Below, in pieces: positions 1 through 8,209 of a DNA stretch of 20,092 nt (position 1 is its first letter; each line of letters starts with the position of its first letter). Where the stretch lies: NCBI GenBank assembly GCA_905236595.1, contig CAJORE010000128.1, positions 1 to 20,092 of the forward strand. Reading direction: 5' to 3'. A model generated the notes under the pieces. That model was not told the DNA's origin. It did no database searches and worked only from the letters and a program-made list of their open reading frames with translations. The position numbers were made by a program, and so were the translations under genes. This DNA comes from an uncultured Selenomonadaceae bacterium (lineage in GTDB: Bacteria > Bacillota > Negativicutes > Selenomonadales > Selenomonadaceae).

Positions 1-1470
1 AGAAAGCGTACCGCCGAGGCAGCCATCGGCGCTGCCGAGATCGAAGCCAAGCGTATCGTCGAGGAAGCGGTTATCATTGGCGAAAACAAAAAGAAAGAAG
101 CCGTGCTTGCCGCCAAAGAGGAAATTCATCGCCAACGACAAGAAGCGGACAAAGAAATCCGCGACCGTCGCAACGAAATGAATCGCTTGGAACGCCGTTT
201 GACGCAAAAAGAAGAACATCTCGATCGCAAGATTGATTCTATTGAAAAGAAAGAAAATGCCTTGGCCAAAAAGGAAATCCGCATCGGCGAAAAGGAAGCC
301 GCCGTAGACGAAATGCACGAAAAGGAACGGTTGGAGCTTGAACGCATCGGCAACCTTACCGAACAAGAAGCCAAGGATATAATCATGGCCGAAACCGAGG
401 ACGCTCTAAAGCACGAAAAAGCCATGAAAATAAAAGAATACGAGCAACAAACAAAGGACGAGGCAACAAAAAAAGCCCGCGAAATTGTTTCGTTGGCCGT
501 ACAGCGCGTAGCGGCAGATCACGTCGCCGAAACAACGGTATCGGTCGTGGAGTTGCCCAGCGATGAAATGAAAGGACGCATTATCGGTCGTGAGGGTCGC
601 AACATCAGAACACTCGAAAATTTGACGGGCATTGATTTAATCATTGATGATACGCCGGAGGCAGTCATAATATCGGGTTTTGATCCGGTGCGGCGCGAAA
701 CGGCACGCATAGCCCTTGAGAAACTCATAATCGACGGGCGTATACATCCGGCGCGAATTGAGGAAATGGTAGAAAAAGCCAAACGCGAAATTGAGCAAGA
801 AATGCGCGAAGCCGGGGAGCAGGCGACTTTTGAAACGGGAGTTCACGGAATTCATCCGGAACTTATAAAACTTTTGGGTCGGCTAAAATATCGTACAAGC
901 TACGGACAAAATGTCCTTAGTCATTCGATTGAAGTTTCCCATTTGGCGGGTGTCATGGCCAGCGAATTGGGCGTAGACGTAATGCTTGCCAAACGAGGCG
1001 GGTTGCTTCATGACATCGGCAAAGCCGTCGACCAAGAAGTTGAAGGTTCGCACGTTACGATTGGCGCCGATTTAGCAAAAAAATTTCGCGAAGGCAAAGA
1101 CGTAATAAATGCCATCGCCGCGCACCACGGTGATATTGAACCGACCAGCGTCGAATCCGTACTCGTCGCGGCGGCGGACGCCATATCCGCAGCACGCCCC
1201 GGAGCACGGCGCGAAAGCTTGGAGACTTACCTAAAACGTCTGAAACGTTTGGAAGAAATCGCCGAATCCTTTGACGGCGTCGAACGTTGCTTTGCAATAC
1301 AGGCTGGGCGCGAGATTCGCGTTATCGTCCGTCCGGACAAGGTCGATGATGCCGAAGCAACAGCCTTGGCTCATAACATTGTCAAAAAAATCGAGGGCGA
1401 ACTTGAGTATCCCGGTCAAATAAAAGCTACCGTCATTCGTGAAACAAGAGCCGTAGCTTACGCAAGATAA
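1..1470 (+). CDS. rny: Ribonuclease Y, 5'-truncated by the window edge
   Basis: Endoribonuclease that starts bulk mRNA turnover in many Gram-positive bacteria. It is normally tethered to the membrane by an N-terminal helix. The frame is open from base 1, giving 489 visible residues against about 520 for the family, so the membrane anchor lies outside the window. Visible order: a long charged coiled coil (residues about 1-170, rich in Lys, Glu and Arg), a KH RNA-binding domain with the GRIIGREG loop (residues 192-199), and an HD metal-dependent phosphohydrolase domain with the LLHDIGKA motif (His-Asp codons at 1009-1014). The C-terminus is complete and ends at TAA 1468-1470. A GTG at 103 lies inside the coiled coil and is not a plausible start. 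The next gene follows after 26 bases on the same strand, so the two are probably co-transcribed. Identity is very secure from domain order and motifs. Confidence 0.97.
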   Translation, partial: RKRTAEAAIGAAEIEAKRIVEEAVIIGENKKKEAVLAAKEEIHRQRQEADKEIRDRRNEMNRLERRLTQKEEHLDRKIDSIEKKENALAKKEIRIGEKEAAVDEMHEKERLELERIGNLTEQEAKDIIMAETEDALKHEKAMKIKEYEQQTKDEATKKAREIVSLAVQRVAADHVAETTVSVVELPSDEMKGRIIGREGRNIRTLENLTGIDLIIDDTPEAVIISGFDPVRRETARIALEKLIIDGRIHPARIEEMVEKAKREIEQEMREAGEQATFETGVHGIHPELIKLLGRLKYRTSYGQNVLSHSIEVSHLAGVMASELGVDVMLAKRGGLLHDIGKAVDQEVEGSHVTIGADLAKKFREGKDVINAIAAHHGDIEPTSVESVLVAAADAISAARPGARRESLETYLKRLKRLEEIAESFDGVERCFAIQAGREIRVIVRPDKVDDAEATALAHNIVKKIEGELEYPGQIKATVIRETRAVAYAR

Positions 1471-1496
1471 GATGCCGCAAGGCGGAGGTGGTTTTA

Positions 1497-2021
1497 ATGT
1501 GGGGATTCGGCAAAAAGAAAAAAACAAACCCTGACGGTGTTAATCTTTTGGCGTCGATTCTGGTGTGCTACCCGGAAATAACGACAATTTCCTACGAGCC
1601 GTCCGAACAAACGGTTGAAATCACTTTTGCCCTAAATCAACGAATGGACGAAAAAGAATACACAACAACAGTAAATTTCATTTGGGAAAGCGTCGCCGCT
1701 TACCAATCGCTCCAGGGGCTTGACGATGTCTCTATGGAATGTTCCATGGAGCTGCAAGGCGAAATGGGCTTTTTGCACATAAAACGCGATCTGATGTCCT
1801 TGACTCGCGGCGAAGTCGCACTTTTGGCAACGCTTATGCGTGAACGTTTCGGCGATAAACTGGCGCTTGATACCAAGACGGATATGCGAATAGATTCGGA
1901 ATCGCAAGCCATGCAGGAAGAAATAATTGAGCGCATACTCGGCAATGTTCAACAGGTTAGGTTGTCGGAGCGCTTGGTCGGTATTCGCGAAGAAGATCAT
2001 GTGGTTGTGTTTAATCGTTAA
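1497..2021 (+). CDS. Conserved-looking hypothetical protein between rny and der, 174 aa
   Basis: I do not recognise this protein. The preferred start is ATG 1497, preceded by GGAGGTGG (1484-1491). A GTG at 1488 lies inside that Shine-Dalgarno and is rejected. The product starts with a short basic patch (GKKKKT), followed by what reads as a mixed alpha/beta domain. The second half is helical and ends in an amphipathic stretch (EEIIERIL). There is no signal peptide, no membrane segment and no obvious cofactor motif. Two cysteines, in LVCYPE and MECSME, are not in a metal-binding arrangement. It is the last gene before a strong terminator that begins inside its stop codon, so it probably shares a transcript with rny. 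A role linked to RNase Y is only a guess from position. Codon use looks like that of its neighbours. Confidence 0.85.
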   Translation: MWGFGKKKKTNPDGVNLLASILVCYPEITTISYEPSEQTVEITFALNQRMDEKEYTTTVNFIWESVAAYQSLQGLDDVSMECSMELQGEMGFLHIKRDLMSLTRGEVALLATLMRERFGDKLALDTKTDMRIDSESQAMQEEIIERILGNVQQVRLSERLVGIREEDHVVVFNR

Positions 2022-2057
2022 GAAAACCTCGCGGGATTATTCTCGCGAGGTTTTCTT
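2020..2057. terminator. Intrinsic terminator after the rny operon
   Basis: A perfect 14-base inverted repeat (arms 2020-2033 and 2044-2057, 10-base loop). The left arm includes the last two bases of the preceding stop codon. The A-rich left flank and TTTTCTT right flank allow it to act in both directions. It separates the rny unit from der. Confidence 0.9.
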
Positions 2058-2102
2058 GGAAGCAAGCTGTGCCTATCCTCTATCCGGCAAAAGGAGGTCT
2101 AA

Positions 2103-3443
2103 ATGAAACCAATAGTAGCGATTGTCGGCAGGCCAAACGTAGGGAAGTCAACGCTGTTTAACCAAATAGGCAAACGCCGTGTATCAATAGTCGACGATAT
2201 GCCCGGCATAACCCGCGATCGCATTTATATGGACGCCGAATGGTTGAATCACGAATTTACGCTAATCGACACCGGCGGAATCGAATTTATCAACGAACGC
2301 GAAAATATGTCACAGCTGATTCGCCTTCAAGCCCGTTTAGCCATTGATGAGGCGGATGCAATAATTTTCGTCGTCGACGGTCGCGCCGGCATACAAGAAG
2401 ACGACGCACAAATTGCCGCCGGTCTGCGACGCACCAAAAAGCCGATTTTACTTGCCGTCAATAAAACCGACAGCCCCGAACGCGAAAACTTCATATATGA
2501 ATTTTATCAACTGGGATTGGGCGATCCTTTCGGCATATCCGCATCCAATGCTTTGGGGCTTGGCGATTTGCTTGACGCACTGACAACAAGCTTTGAAAAA
2601 TTGCCCGATACGGCGGACGACAAGGAAGATGACGAGATAGCCATCGCCGTTATCGGCCGACCAAACGTCGGAAAATCGTCCATAGTCAATAAAATCCTTG
2701 GCGAAGATCGCGTTATCGTAAGCAACGTCCCGGGTACAACCCGCGACGCCATCGACACGCATTTTGCGGAAAATAACACAAAATTCATGCTCATAGACAC
2801 AGCCGGTATGCGCAAAAAAGGCAAAATCGACTTGCCCGTCGAACATTACAGCGTCATTCGTTCGTTACGCGCCATAGATCGCGCCGACGTGGTCTTAATG
2901 ATGATTGATGCGTCAGCCGGAATAACTGAACAAGACAAAAAAATTGCCGGCTATGCACACAACGCCGGCAAAGGGACGGTAATAATCGTCAATAAATGGG
3001 ACATTTTCCCCGATAAGAACGATAAATCGACGCTGCGCTTCACCGATGATTTGCGGCGCGAGTTGCCGTTTTTACAGTACGCGCCGGTGCTTTATGCGTC
3101 GGCACTCACCGGGCAACGCATAAATCGCGTGACGGAACTTGTCAAGTTCGTCGTTGAGCAACAAAATATGCGCATCCAAACCAGCGTACTGAACGAACTT
3201 ATGCGCGACGCGCAAGCCGTCAATCCGCCGCCTTCGCACAAGGGCAAGCAACTCAAAATTTATTTTGTCACCCAGGCCGCCATCAAGCCGCCGCGCTTTG
3301 TCATATTCGTCAACGACGCCGAACTTATGCACTTTTCTTACTTGCGCTTCATCGAGAATCGTCTGCGGGAAACATTCGGTTTTGAGGGTACACCGTTAAA
3401 ATTTGTCGTCAAAAATCGTCGCGAAGACGAAGAGGAGTCTTAA
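2103..3443 (+). CDS. der: GTPase Der (EngA), ribosome assembly factor
   Basis: Essential GTPase with two tandem G domains that binds the 50S subunit and promotes its late assembly. Domain 1 has the P-loop GRPNVGKST (residues 9-17), switch II DTGG (56-59) and NKTD (120-123). Domain 2 has GRPNVGKSS (185-193), DTAGMRKKGKI (from 232) and NKWD. The C-terminal KH-like domain, which packs between the G domains, runs to the acidic end EDEEES. At 446 residues it is the usual family length. The start is ATG 2103 with AAGGAGG at 2091-2097. It follows the terminator by 45 bases, in which I see no convincing promoter. It is 2 bases from plsY, so der and plsY are almost certainly one operon. Confidence 0.98.
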   Translation: MKPIVAIVGRPNVGKSTLFNQIGKRRVSIVDDMPGITRDRIYMDAEWLNHEFTLIDTGGIEFINERENMSQLIRLQARLAIDEADAIIFVVDGRAGIQEDDAQIAAGLRRTKKPILLAVNKTDSPERENFIYEFYQLGLGDPFGISASNALGLGDLLDALTTSFEKLPDTADDKEDDEIAIAVIGRPNVGKSSIVNKILGEDRVIVSNVPGTTRDAIDTHFAENNTKFMLIDTAGMRKKGKIDLPVEHYSVIRSLRAIDRADVVLMMIDASAGITEQDKKIAGYAHNAGKGTVIIVNKWDIFPDKNDKSTLRFTDDLRRELPFLQYAPVLYASALTGQRINRVTELVKFVVEQQNMRIQTSVLNELMRDAQAVNPPPSHKGKQLKIYFVTQAAIKPPRFVIFVNDAELMHFSYLRFIENRLRETFGFEGTPLKFVVKNRREDEEES

Positions 3444-3445
3444 AA

Positions 3446-4039
3446 ATGTTGATGTTTATCGCGTTGATTTTAAGCTATGTGTTGGGGTCTGTGCCAAACG
3501 GATTGATTTGCGGGAAATTACTATGGAATACGGATTTGCGCGAACACGGAAGTCACAATATCGGCGCCACCAATGCTTGGCGAACGATCGGCAAAGCGGC
3601 GGGAATTTTGGTTTTTGCGTTAGATTTCCTAAAAGGTGTGTTTGCCGTACTGATTGGCTTATACTTGGTCGGAACATCATTAGCGCTTGTTTTGTGCGGC
3701 TTTGCCGTCATTGCCGGACACTCGGCATCGCTGTTTTTGAATTTTCAGGGCGGCAAAGGCGTAGCCACCGGCTTGGGCGTCATCGCCATGCTGTTGCCGA
3801 AAGTGACCGTCGTTGTTTTCGTCGTGTGGCTGATAATCGTTTATTTTACGCGCTATGTTTCCTTGGGTTCGATTGTCGCCGCCGCCCTCGTGCCGCTTTT
3901 GGCATGGCTGTTTAACAATCCCGGCGAATACGTAGTATTCGGCATCATTGTCGCCGTGCTTATCATCGTGCGTCATAAATCAAACATCACCCGCCTGATG
4001 AACGGCACGGAAAGCAAAATCGTTGCCGGTGGCAGATAA
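3446..4039 (+). CDS. plsY: Acyl-phosphate:glycerol-3-phosphate acyltransferase
   Basis: Integral membrane enzyme that transfers an acyl group from acyl-phosphate to the 1-position of glycerol-3-phosphate, the first step of phospholipid synthesis in most bacteria. The three family motifs are present: GSHNIGATNAWR (residues 35-46), GH...NFQGGKGVATG (91-109), and RH..NITRL..G (176-187). Hydrophobic segments between them give the expected multi-helix membrane protein. The length of 197 aa is typical. ATG 3446 follows the der stop by 2 bases and has GAGGAG at 3432-3437. An in-frame ATG two codons later is possible. No terminator lies after the stop, and the next gene ends head-on only 10 bases away (see findings). 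Confidence 0.97.
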   Translation: MLMFIALILSYVLGSVPNGLICGKLLWNTDLREHGSHNIGATNAWRTIGKAAGILVFALDFLKGVFAVLIGLYLVGTSLALVLCGFAVIAGHSASLFLNFQGGKGVATGLGVIAMLLPKVTVVVFVVWLIIVYFTRYVSLGSIVAAALVPLLAWLFNNPGEYVVFGIIVAVLIIVRHKSNITRLMNGTESKIVAGGR

Positions 4040-4049
4040 CCTTCACAGT

Positions 4050-4784
4050 CTACATCTTGCCGACGGTCGCCGCATAAGCTACAAAACAATCAATGTCGTT
4101 AGGTAAACCAAGCGCCGCCGAAAGTTTTTCGTCATCGAATGCACCGACGGCACACACGCCGATACCGACGGCAAAACCCGCCAAATACAAATTTTGGCAA
4201 ACGTGACCGGCGTCTATCAATACATAGCGGTAGCCGCGCATCCCGAAACGCGCCCGCATCTTTGCCGCCTCGGTCGCCCATACAAAAGTCACGGCGCTAC
4301 CCTTAATCATATTTTTGTTCTTAAAGCCGGCCAAAAAGTGTTCGGCGACGGCGGCGCTGTCATCAATAAACAGCAAGGCGTGTTCCGCCGCCAAGAAACG
4401 GTATAAGCCGGCCTTGAGTCCGTCAACATTTTGTATGTACAAAAAAGTCGTAAACGTGTGGGTACCGCCCGCCGACGGGACGGTGCGTTTCGTCCGGCCA
4501 TCGGCGTCCTGCGCTTTTACGCCTTGAGTGCACCACAGCAAATACGACAAATCCTTTTGCGTCAAAGGCGTGTTTTGATATTGACGCACGGTGGAGCGAA
4601 TTTCCACCAACTCCAAAAAATTGACATTCACATCGGGCAAAAGCTCCGGCTCCGGCAACTTGATTATTTCGCCGCGACCTTCGGGCAAAGCAGGCGGCGC
4701 AGGCTTCTCTTCGACGGAGTGACTATTGACTAAAGTCGTCATCGCCAAAAAATCACCGATAATTTTGGCTTCGTTATCAAGCAT
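4050..4784 (-). CDS. SagB/ThcOx-type nitroreductase-family oxidoreductase
   Basis: FMN-dependent nitroreductase-fold protein of the SagB/ThcOx branch. Evidence is the FMN-binding RSTVRQY (residues 63-69, family R-S-x-R-x-Y), the signature VPSAGGTHTFTTFLYI (102-117) with downstream GLYRF, and a C-terminal region with DAGH..QNLYLAG and VGIGVCAVGAFDD that resembles the flavin-contacting end of the family. ATG 4784 is preceded on the minus strand by GCGAGGAA at suitable spacing. The first 50 residues are proline- and charge-rich and lie outside the core fold. SagB proteins in toxin clusters oxidise azolines, but no precursor peptide, cyclodehydratase or YcaO gene is visible here. It is therefore better treated as a stand-alone oxidoreductase of unknown substrate. 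No promoter is clear in the 64 bases upstream, so it may depend on read-through from hisIE. Confidence 0.85.
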   Translation of the reverse strand: MLDNEAKIIGDFLAMTTLVNSHSVEEKPAPPALPEGRGEIIKLPEPELLPDVNVNFLELVEIRSTVRQYQNTPLTQKDLSYLLWCTQGVKAQDADGRTKRTVPSAGGTHTFTTFLYIQNVDGLKAGLYRFLAAEHALLFIDDSAAVAEHFLAGFKNKNMIKGSAVTFVWATEAAKMRARFGMRGYRYVLIDAGHVCQNLYLAGFAVGIGVCAVGAFDDEKLSAALGLPNDIDCFVAYAATVGKM

Positions 4785-4809
4785 AAAAAATTCCTCGCTT
4801 TCAAATTAT

Positions 4810-4837
4810 GCCCCGCCCAAACAGGCGGGGCTTTTTT
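4810..4837 (+). terminator. Intrinsic terminator acting on plus-strand transcripts
   Basis: GCCCCGCC (4810-4817) pairs perfectly with GGCGGGGC (4824-4831) around a 6-base loop, followed by six T (4832-4837). On the plus strand this is a textbook terminator. On the minus strand the stem is followed only by ATAATTT, a poor U-tract. Its plus-strand client can only be the der-plsY transcript after it has crossed the whole SagB-like gene in antisense. Confidence 0.85.
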
Positions 4838-4848
4838 GCGCCGATAAA

Positions 4849-5565
4849 TCACATATCGGGGCGCTGGCCGGTTTTCCCGGTAAATTTGTGGTAATTGCCG
4901 CCCTTCCGACGATTCATAAGCTCGGCAAATAATTCTTCCGGGCGAATGTCATGGAAAGCCAACAGTACCAAGCAATGATACCACAAATCGCCCATTTCAT
5001 AGAGAATATCGCCGCGCTCCATATTTTTTGACGCGATAATCGTCTCGACGGCTTCTTCGCCAACCTTTTTCAAAATTTTGTCATGGCCTTTTTCAAAAAG
5101 ATAATTGGTGTAAGAACCATCAACGGGATTAAGCCGCCGATCTTGAATAACTTCGTAAAGATCGGTCAAAATTTTCGCCAACGCATTAGGCGGGAGCTGA
5201 TTGTCAACAATCGCTGGGGCATTATCGCCGACTTTGCCAAAAATTTTCCTGCCGCTAAAACAAGAGTAACTCCCCGTATGGCAAGCAACACCCGTCTGGT
5301 GAACTTTTAAGAGCAACGTATCGCCGTCGCAATCATAATAAAGCTCCTTCACTTCCTGAACATTGCCGGATGTTTCGCCTTTTTTCCACAACTTCTGCCG
5401 ACTGCGCGAAAAATAATGAGCGTACCCCGTCTCAAGTGTTTTTGTCAGCGCCTCGAAATTCATGTAGGCCAGCATTAAAACCTGCCCGTTTTCCTCTTGC
5501 ACCACAGCGGGGACAAGCCCCCGGTCATCAAATTTGATTTTTGATACGTCAACTTCGACTTGCAT
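4849..5565 (-). CDS. hisIE: Bifunctional phosphoribosyl-AMP cyclohydrolase / phosphoribosyl-ATP pyrophosphatase
   Basis: Catalyses histidine steps 2 and 3: the C-terminal HisE half hydrolyses phosphoribosyl-ATP to PR-AMP, and the N-terminal HisI half opens the PR-AMP ring. HisI carries [11 protein letters not shown] and [12 protein letters not shown]. The zinc cysteines are at residues 79, 95 and 102, with the +16/+23 spacing of the family, and the magnesium aspartates are 78, 80 and 82. HisE (from about residue 130) has LYEVIQDRR, the KKVGEEAVE helix (residues 167-174) and EMGDLWYH (190-197). The fused 238-residue form is common in bacteria. ATG 5565 has AGGAGG just upstream on the minus strand. 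It is 11 bases after the hisF stop and is the last of the three consecutive his genes in this operon. Confidence 0.97.
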   Translation of the reverse strand: MQVEVDVSKIKFDDRGLVPAVVQEENGQVLMLAYMNFEALTKTLETGYAHYFSRSRQKLWKKGETSGNVQEVKELYYDCDGDTLLLKVHQTGVACHTGSYSCFSGRKIFGKVGDNAPAIVDNQLPPNALAKILTDLYEVIQDRRLNPVDGSYTNYLFEKGHDKILKKVGEEAVETIIASKNMERGDILYEMGDLWYHCLVLLAFHDIRPEELFAELMNRRKGGNYHKFTGKTGQRPDM

Positions 5566-5576
5566 TAAGACACCTC

Positions 5577-6341
5577 CTAAAATCTTACGTCTATGCCGCG
5601 TGAACTTAGGTATTCTTTCACTTGGCGGATGGTGAATTTGCCGTAATGAAATACCGACGCCGCCAACACCGCATCCGCCTTGCCCGCCGTCAACACATCA
5701 TAAAAATGTTCAAGTTCCCCGGCGCCGCCGGACGCAATGACGGGCACCCCGACACTTTCGGCGACGGCACAGGTAAGCTCGATGTCGTAGCCATCCTTAG
5801 TGCCGTCCGCATCCATACTCGTCAACAAAATTTCCCCCGCTCCCAAGGCCACGGCTTTTTGCACCCATTCGATGCAATCAAGCCCTGTCGGCGTGCGTCC
5901 GCCGTTTACATAAACCTCCCACGAAAGCGGCGGCGTTTCGCGGCGCTTGGCATCAACCGCCAACACCACACACTGACTGCCGAAAATTGCCGCGCCTTCG
6001 CCGATGATCTGCGGATTGTTTACGGCGGCGGTATTGACGGAAATTTTATCCGCCCCGGCTTTTAGCATACGCCGCATATCTTCGGCGGTGCGAATTCCGC
6101 CACCGACGGTAAAGGGAATGAAAACCTCCCCGGCACATTTTTCGGCAATGTCAATCATTACGGGACGTTCTTCATGCGAGGCGGTTATATCCAAAAAAAC
6201 CAACTCGTCGGCGCGTTCTTCGTCATAACGATGCGCAAGCTCCACGGGATCACCGGCGTCGATAAGTCCAACAAAGTTAGTTCCCTTAACCACGCGTCCG
6301 TTTTTTACGTCAAGACAGGGAATTATGCGTTTGGCCAACAT
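5577..6341 (-). CDS. hisF: Imidazole glycerol phosphate synthase cyclase subunit
   Basis: Cyclase half of the HisF-HisH complex. It uses ammonia from HisH to convert PRFAR to imidazole glycerol phosphate and AICAR. The (beta/alpha)8 barrel shows [16 protein letters not shown] at the N-terminus, TVGGGIRT, and [11 protein letters not shown] in the C-terminal half. A TTG at 6347 would add two residues. I prefer ATG 6341 because GGAGG lies 10 bases upstream, and because it places the catalytic aspartates at Asp11 and Asp130, exactly the family numbering. The product is then 254 aa. The start lies 2 bases after the hisA stop. The partner hisH is not in the window. Confidence 0.97.
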   Translation of the reverse strand: MLAKRIIPCLDVKNGRVVKGTNFVGLIDAGDPVELAHRYDEERADELVFLDITASHEERPVMIDIAEKCAGEVFIPFTVGGGIRTAEDMRRMLKAGADKISVNTAAVNNPQIIGEGAAIFGSQCVVLAVDAKRRETPPLSWEVYVNGGRTPTGLDCIEWVQKAVALGAGEILLTSMDADGTKDGYDIELTCAVAESVGVPVIASGGAGELEHFYDVLTAGKADAVLAASVFHYGKFTIRQVKEYLSSRGIDVRF

Positions 6342-6343
6342 GG

Positions 6344-7072
6344 TCAATCCGCCTCCGCAACTTTTATCGCCTCGGTTAAATCAAGCGCTCCCGTATAAAT
6401 GCACTTGCCGACGATAACGCCTTCCACGCCGTCTTTTTCATGCGCCTTTAAGGCACGAATATCCTCGATTGAACGTACGCCGCCCGACGCCAAAACATAA
6501 ACGCCCGACTCTTTGGCCAATTCGGCGGTCGATGCGACGTTCAGTCCTGCCAGAGTGCCGTCGCGGGAAATATCCGTATAGACGATGTTGACGACGCCAA
6601 TATCTGCCATGCGCTTGGCAAGGGTTACGGCGTCCATATTGCTGGCCGTCCCCCAACCGTTCACCGCCACAAACCCGTCCTTGGCGTCGATGCCGACGAC
6701 GATACGATCACCGTACTCGCCCACGGCTTTTTTCACCAATTCCGGTTCGTGTACGGCCACCGTCCCCAAAATGACACGCTCGGCTCCCATAGCCAGCATT
6801 TCTTCGATATTCTGCATTGTCCGAATACCGCCGCCCACTTGAACGGGTATATCGACCTCCGCAAGAATCGCTTTTAGGGCGGCAATATTCACGGGCTTTT
6901 TTTCGCGGGCGCCGTCAAGATCGACAATGTGCAAAAAATGTGCGCCTTTGTCCTGCCACTTTAATGCCATTTGCGCGGGATTGTCGGAAAAAACCGTTTC
7001 CTTGGCAAAATCGCCGTTGACAAGGCGAACACAATGCCCGCCGCGGATATCTATCGCCGGAAAAATAACCAT
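6344..7072 (-). CDS. hisA: ProFAR isomerase (phosphoribosylformimino-5-aminoimidazole carboxamide ribotide isomerase)
   Basis: Amadori isomerase converting ProFAR to PRFAR, the step before HisF-HisH. It is a (beta/alpha)8 barrel with [14 protein letters not shown] (catalytic Asp8), VGGGIRT (phosphate loop), GIDAKDG (Asp130, the second catalytic acid), YTDISRDGT and ASGGVRS (second phosphate loop). HisA is distinguished from HisF by the IDIRGG start and the YTDISRDGT motif. The 242 aa length is normal. ATG 7072 has AAGGAG upstream on the minus strand, inside the end of nspC. The nspC stop codon directly abuts this start with no spacer, indicating a shared transcript and possible translational coupling. 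Confidence 0.97.
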   Translation of the reverse strand: MVIFPAIDIRGGHCVRLVNGDFAKETVFSDNPAQMALKWQDKGAHFLHIVDLDGAREKKPVNIAALKAILAEVDIPVQVGGGIRTMQNIEEMLAMGAERVILGTVAVHEPELVKKAVGEYGDRIVVGIDAKDGFVAVNGWGTASNMDAVTLAKRMADIGVVNIVYTDISRDGTLAGLNVASTAELAKESGVYVLASGGVRSIEDIRALKAHEKDGVEGVIVGKCIYTGALDLTEAIKVAEAD

Positions 7073-8209
7073 TTAACTTAATCGCTCCTTAAAGTCGTCA
7101 TAACCGAATTTTTTTACCGTAGTTAAGGTGCCGTCGCTACGCAAAAGCATAATCGTCGGCAACGGCACACCGTTAAACGTGTTGTTCTTAACCATGGTAT
7201 AAATTGCCATGTCCTCGAACAACAAACAATCACCTTCTTTGAGCGGATCGGCAAAAGAATATTCGCCGAACACATCACCGGCCAAGCACGTCGCCGCGCC
7301 CAAACGATATGTATAGGCTTTCGCCCCCGGTACATCGGCGCCCATTATACGCGGACGATATGGCATCTCCAAAACATCCGGCGCATGACACGCCGCCGAT
7401 GCATCTATTATCACGTTACCGTCGGCGCGTACCTCAAGCACCCGCGTCGCCAAATAACCGGCGTCCAATGCAACGGCTTCCCCCGGTTCCAAGTAAACCG
7501 TAAGATTATACTTTTGTTGCATACGCCTTATACATTCGCGCAGAATATCCAACCGATAATCGGCGCGGGTGATATGGTGTCCGCCGCCAAAGTTCAGCCA
7601 TTTTATTTTCGGCAGATATTCGCCGAATTTTTCCTCCACCGCCGCCAAAGTTTCCGCCAAGGCATCGGCATTTTGTTCGCACAATGTATGAAAATGCAAT
7701 CCATCCACTTCGGACGGCAAACCATCCGCCGGAAAATCGGCGCGTTTTATGCCCATCCGCGAACCTTCGGCACAGGGATCGTATATTGCCGCTGCCTGCG
7801 TAGAGTGTTCGGGATTTATGCGCAAACCACATTGTGCGCCATGTTCTTTGGCAATCGCGGCAAATTTTTTTAGCTGTCGAAAAGAATTAAACACGACATG
7901 ATCGCAAAGATTGGCTATTTCGACAAACTCGCTTTCTTTGTACGCCGGCGCAAAAACATGATTTTCCTTGCCCATTTCGTCACGGGCAAGCCGCGCCTCA
8001 AACAATCCGCTGGCCGCCGTTCCCGCCAAATATTCACCGATTAATGGATAAAGCCGAAACAAAGCAAAACACTTTTGCGCCAACAGAATTTTTGCGCCCG
8101 TTTCCCGTTGCACCTTCGCCAGAATCGCCAAATTTTGGCGAAGTTTGTTTTCGTCGATAACGTAAGCGGGCGTATCGCGCAAGTTATCTGCCCAGCCTGC
8201 GCCGCTCAT
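7073..8209 (-). CDS. nspC: Carboxynorspermidine/carboxyspermidine decarboxylase
   Basis: PLP enzyme of the alanine-racemase/DapDC fold. It decarboxylates carboxyspermidine or carboxynorspermidine to spermidine or norspermidine. Seen in the sequence: TPAYVIDE near the N-terminus, the PLP-lysine motif AQKCFALF (Lys46), HFHTLCEQ, FGGGHHITR, the phosphate-binding EPGEAVAL, ASAACHAPDVLEMPYRP with the active-site Cys-His pair, and CLAGDVFGEYSF. These distinguish it from diaminopimelate and ornithine decarboxylases. An upstream in-frame ATG at 8242 exists, but ATG 8209 overlaps the preceding stop as ATGA (8209-8206), the usual sign of coupling. It gives 378 aa, the family length, beginning close to the conserved TPAYVI strand. 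The preceding gene supplies its substrate. Confidence 0.94.
   Translation of the reverse strand: MSGAGWADNLRDTPAYVIDENKLRQNLAILAKVQRETGAKILLAQKCFALFRLYPLIGEYLAGTAASGLFEARLARDEMGKENHVFAPAYKESEFVEIANLCDHVVFNSFRQLKKFAAIAKEHGAQCGLRINPEHSTQAAAIYDPCAEGSRMGIKRADFPADGLPSEVDGLHFHTLCEQNADALAETLAAVEEKFGEYLPKIKWLNFGGGHHITRADYRLDILRECIRRMQQKYNLTVYLEPGEAVALDAGYLATRVLEVRADGNVIIDASAACHAPDVLEMPYRPRIMGADVPGAKAYTYRLGAATCLAGDVFGEYSFADPLKEGDCLLFEDMAIYTMVKNNTFNGVPLPTIMLLRSDGTLTTVKKFGYDDFKERLS

Noticed and set aside
4050..4784. Thiazole/oxazole-modified peptide (streptolysin S-like) biosynthesis cluster
   Set aside because: Only the SagB-like oxidoreductase is present. No precursor peptide, cyclodehydratase/YcaO or dedicated transporter lies beside it.
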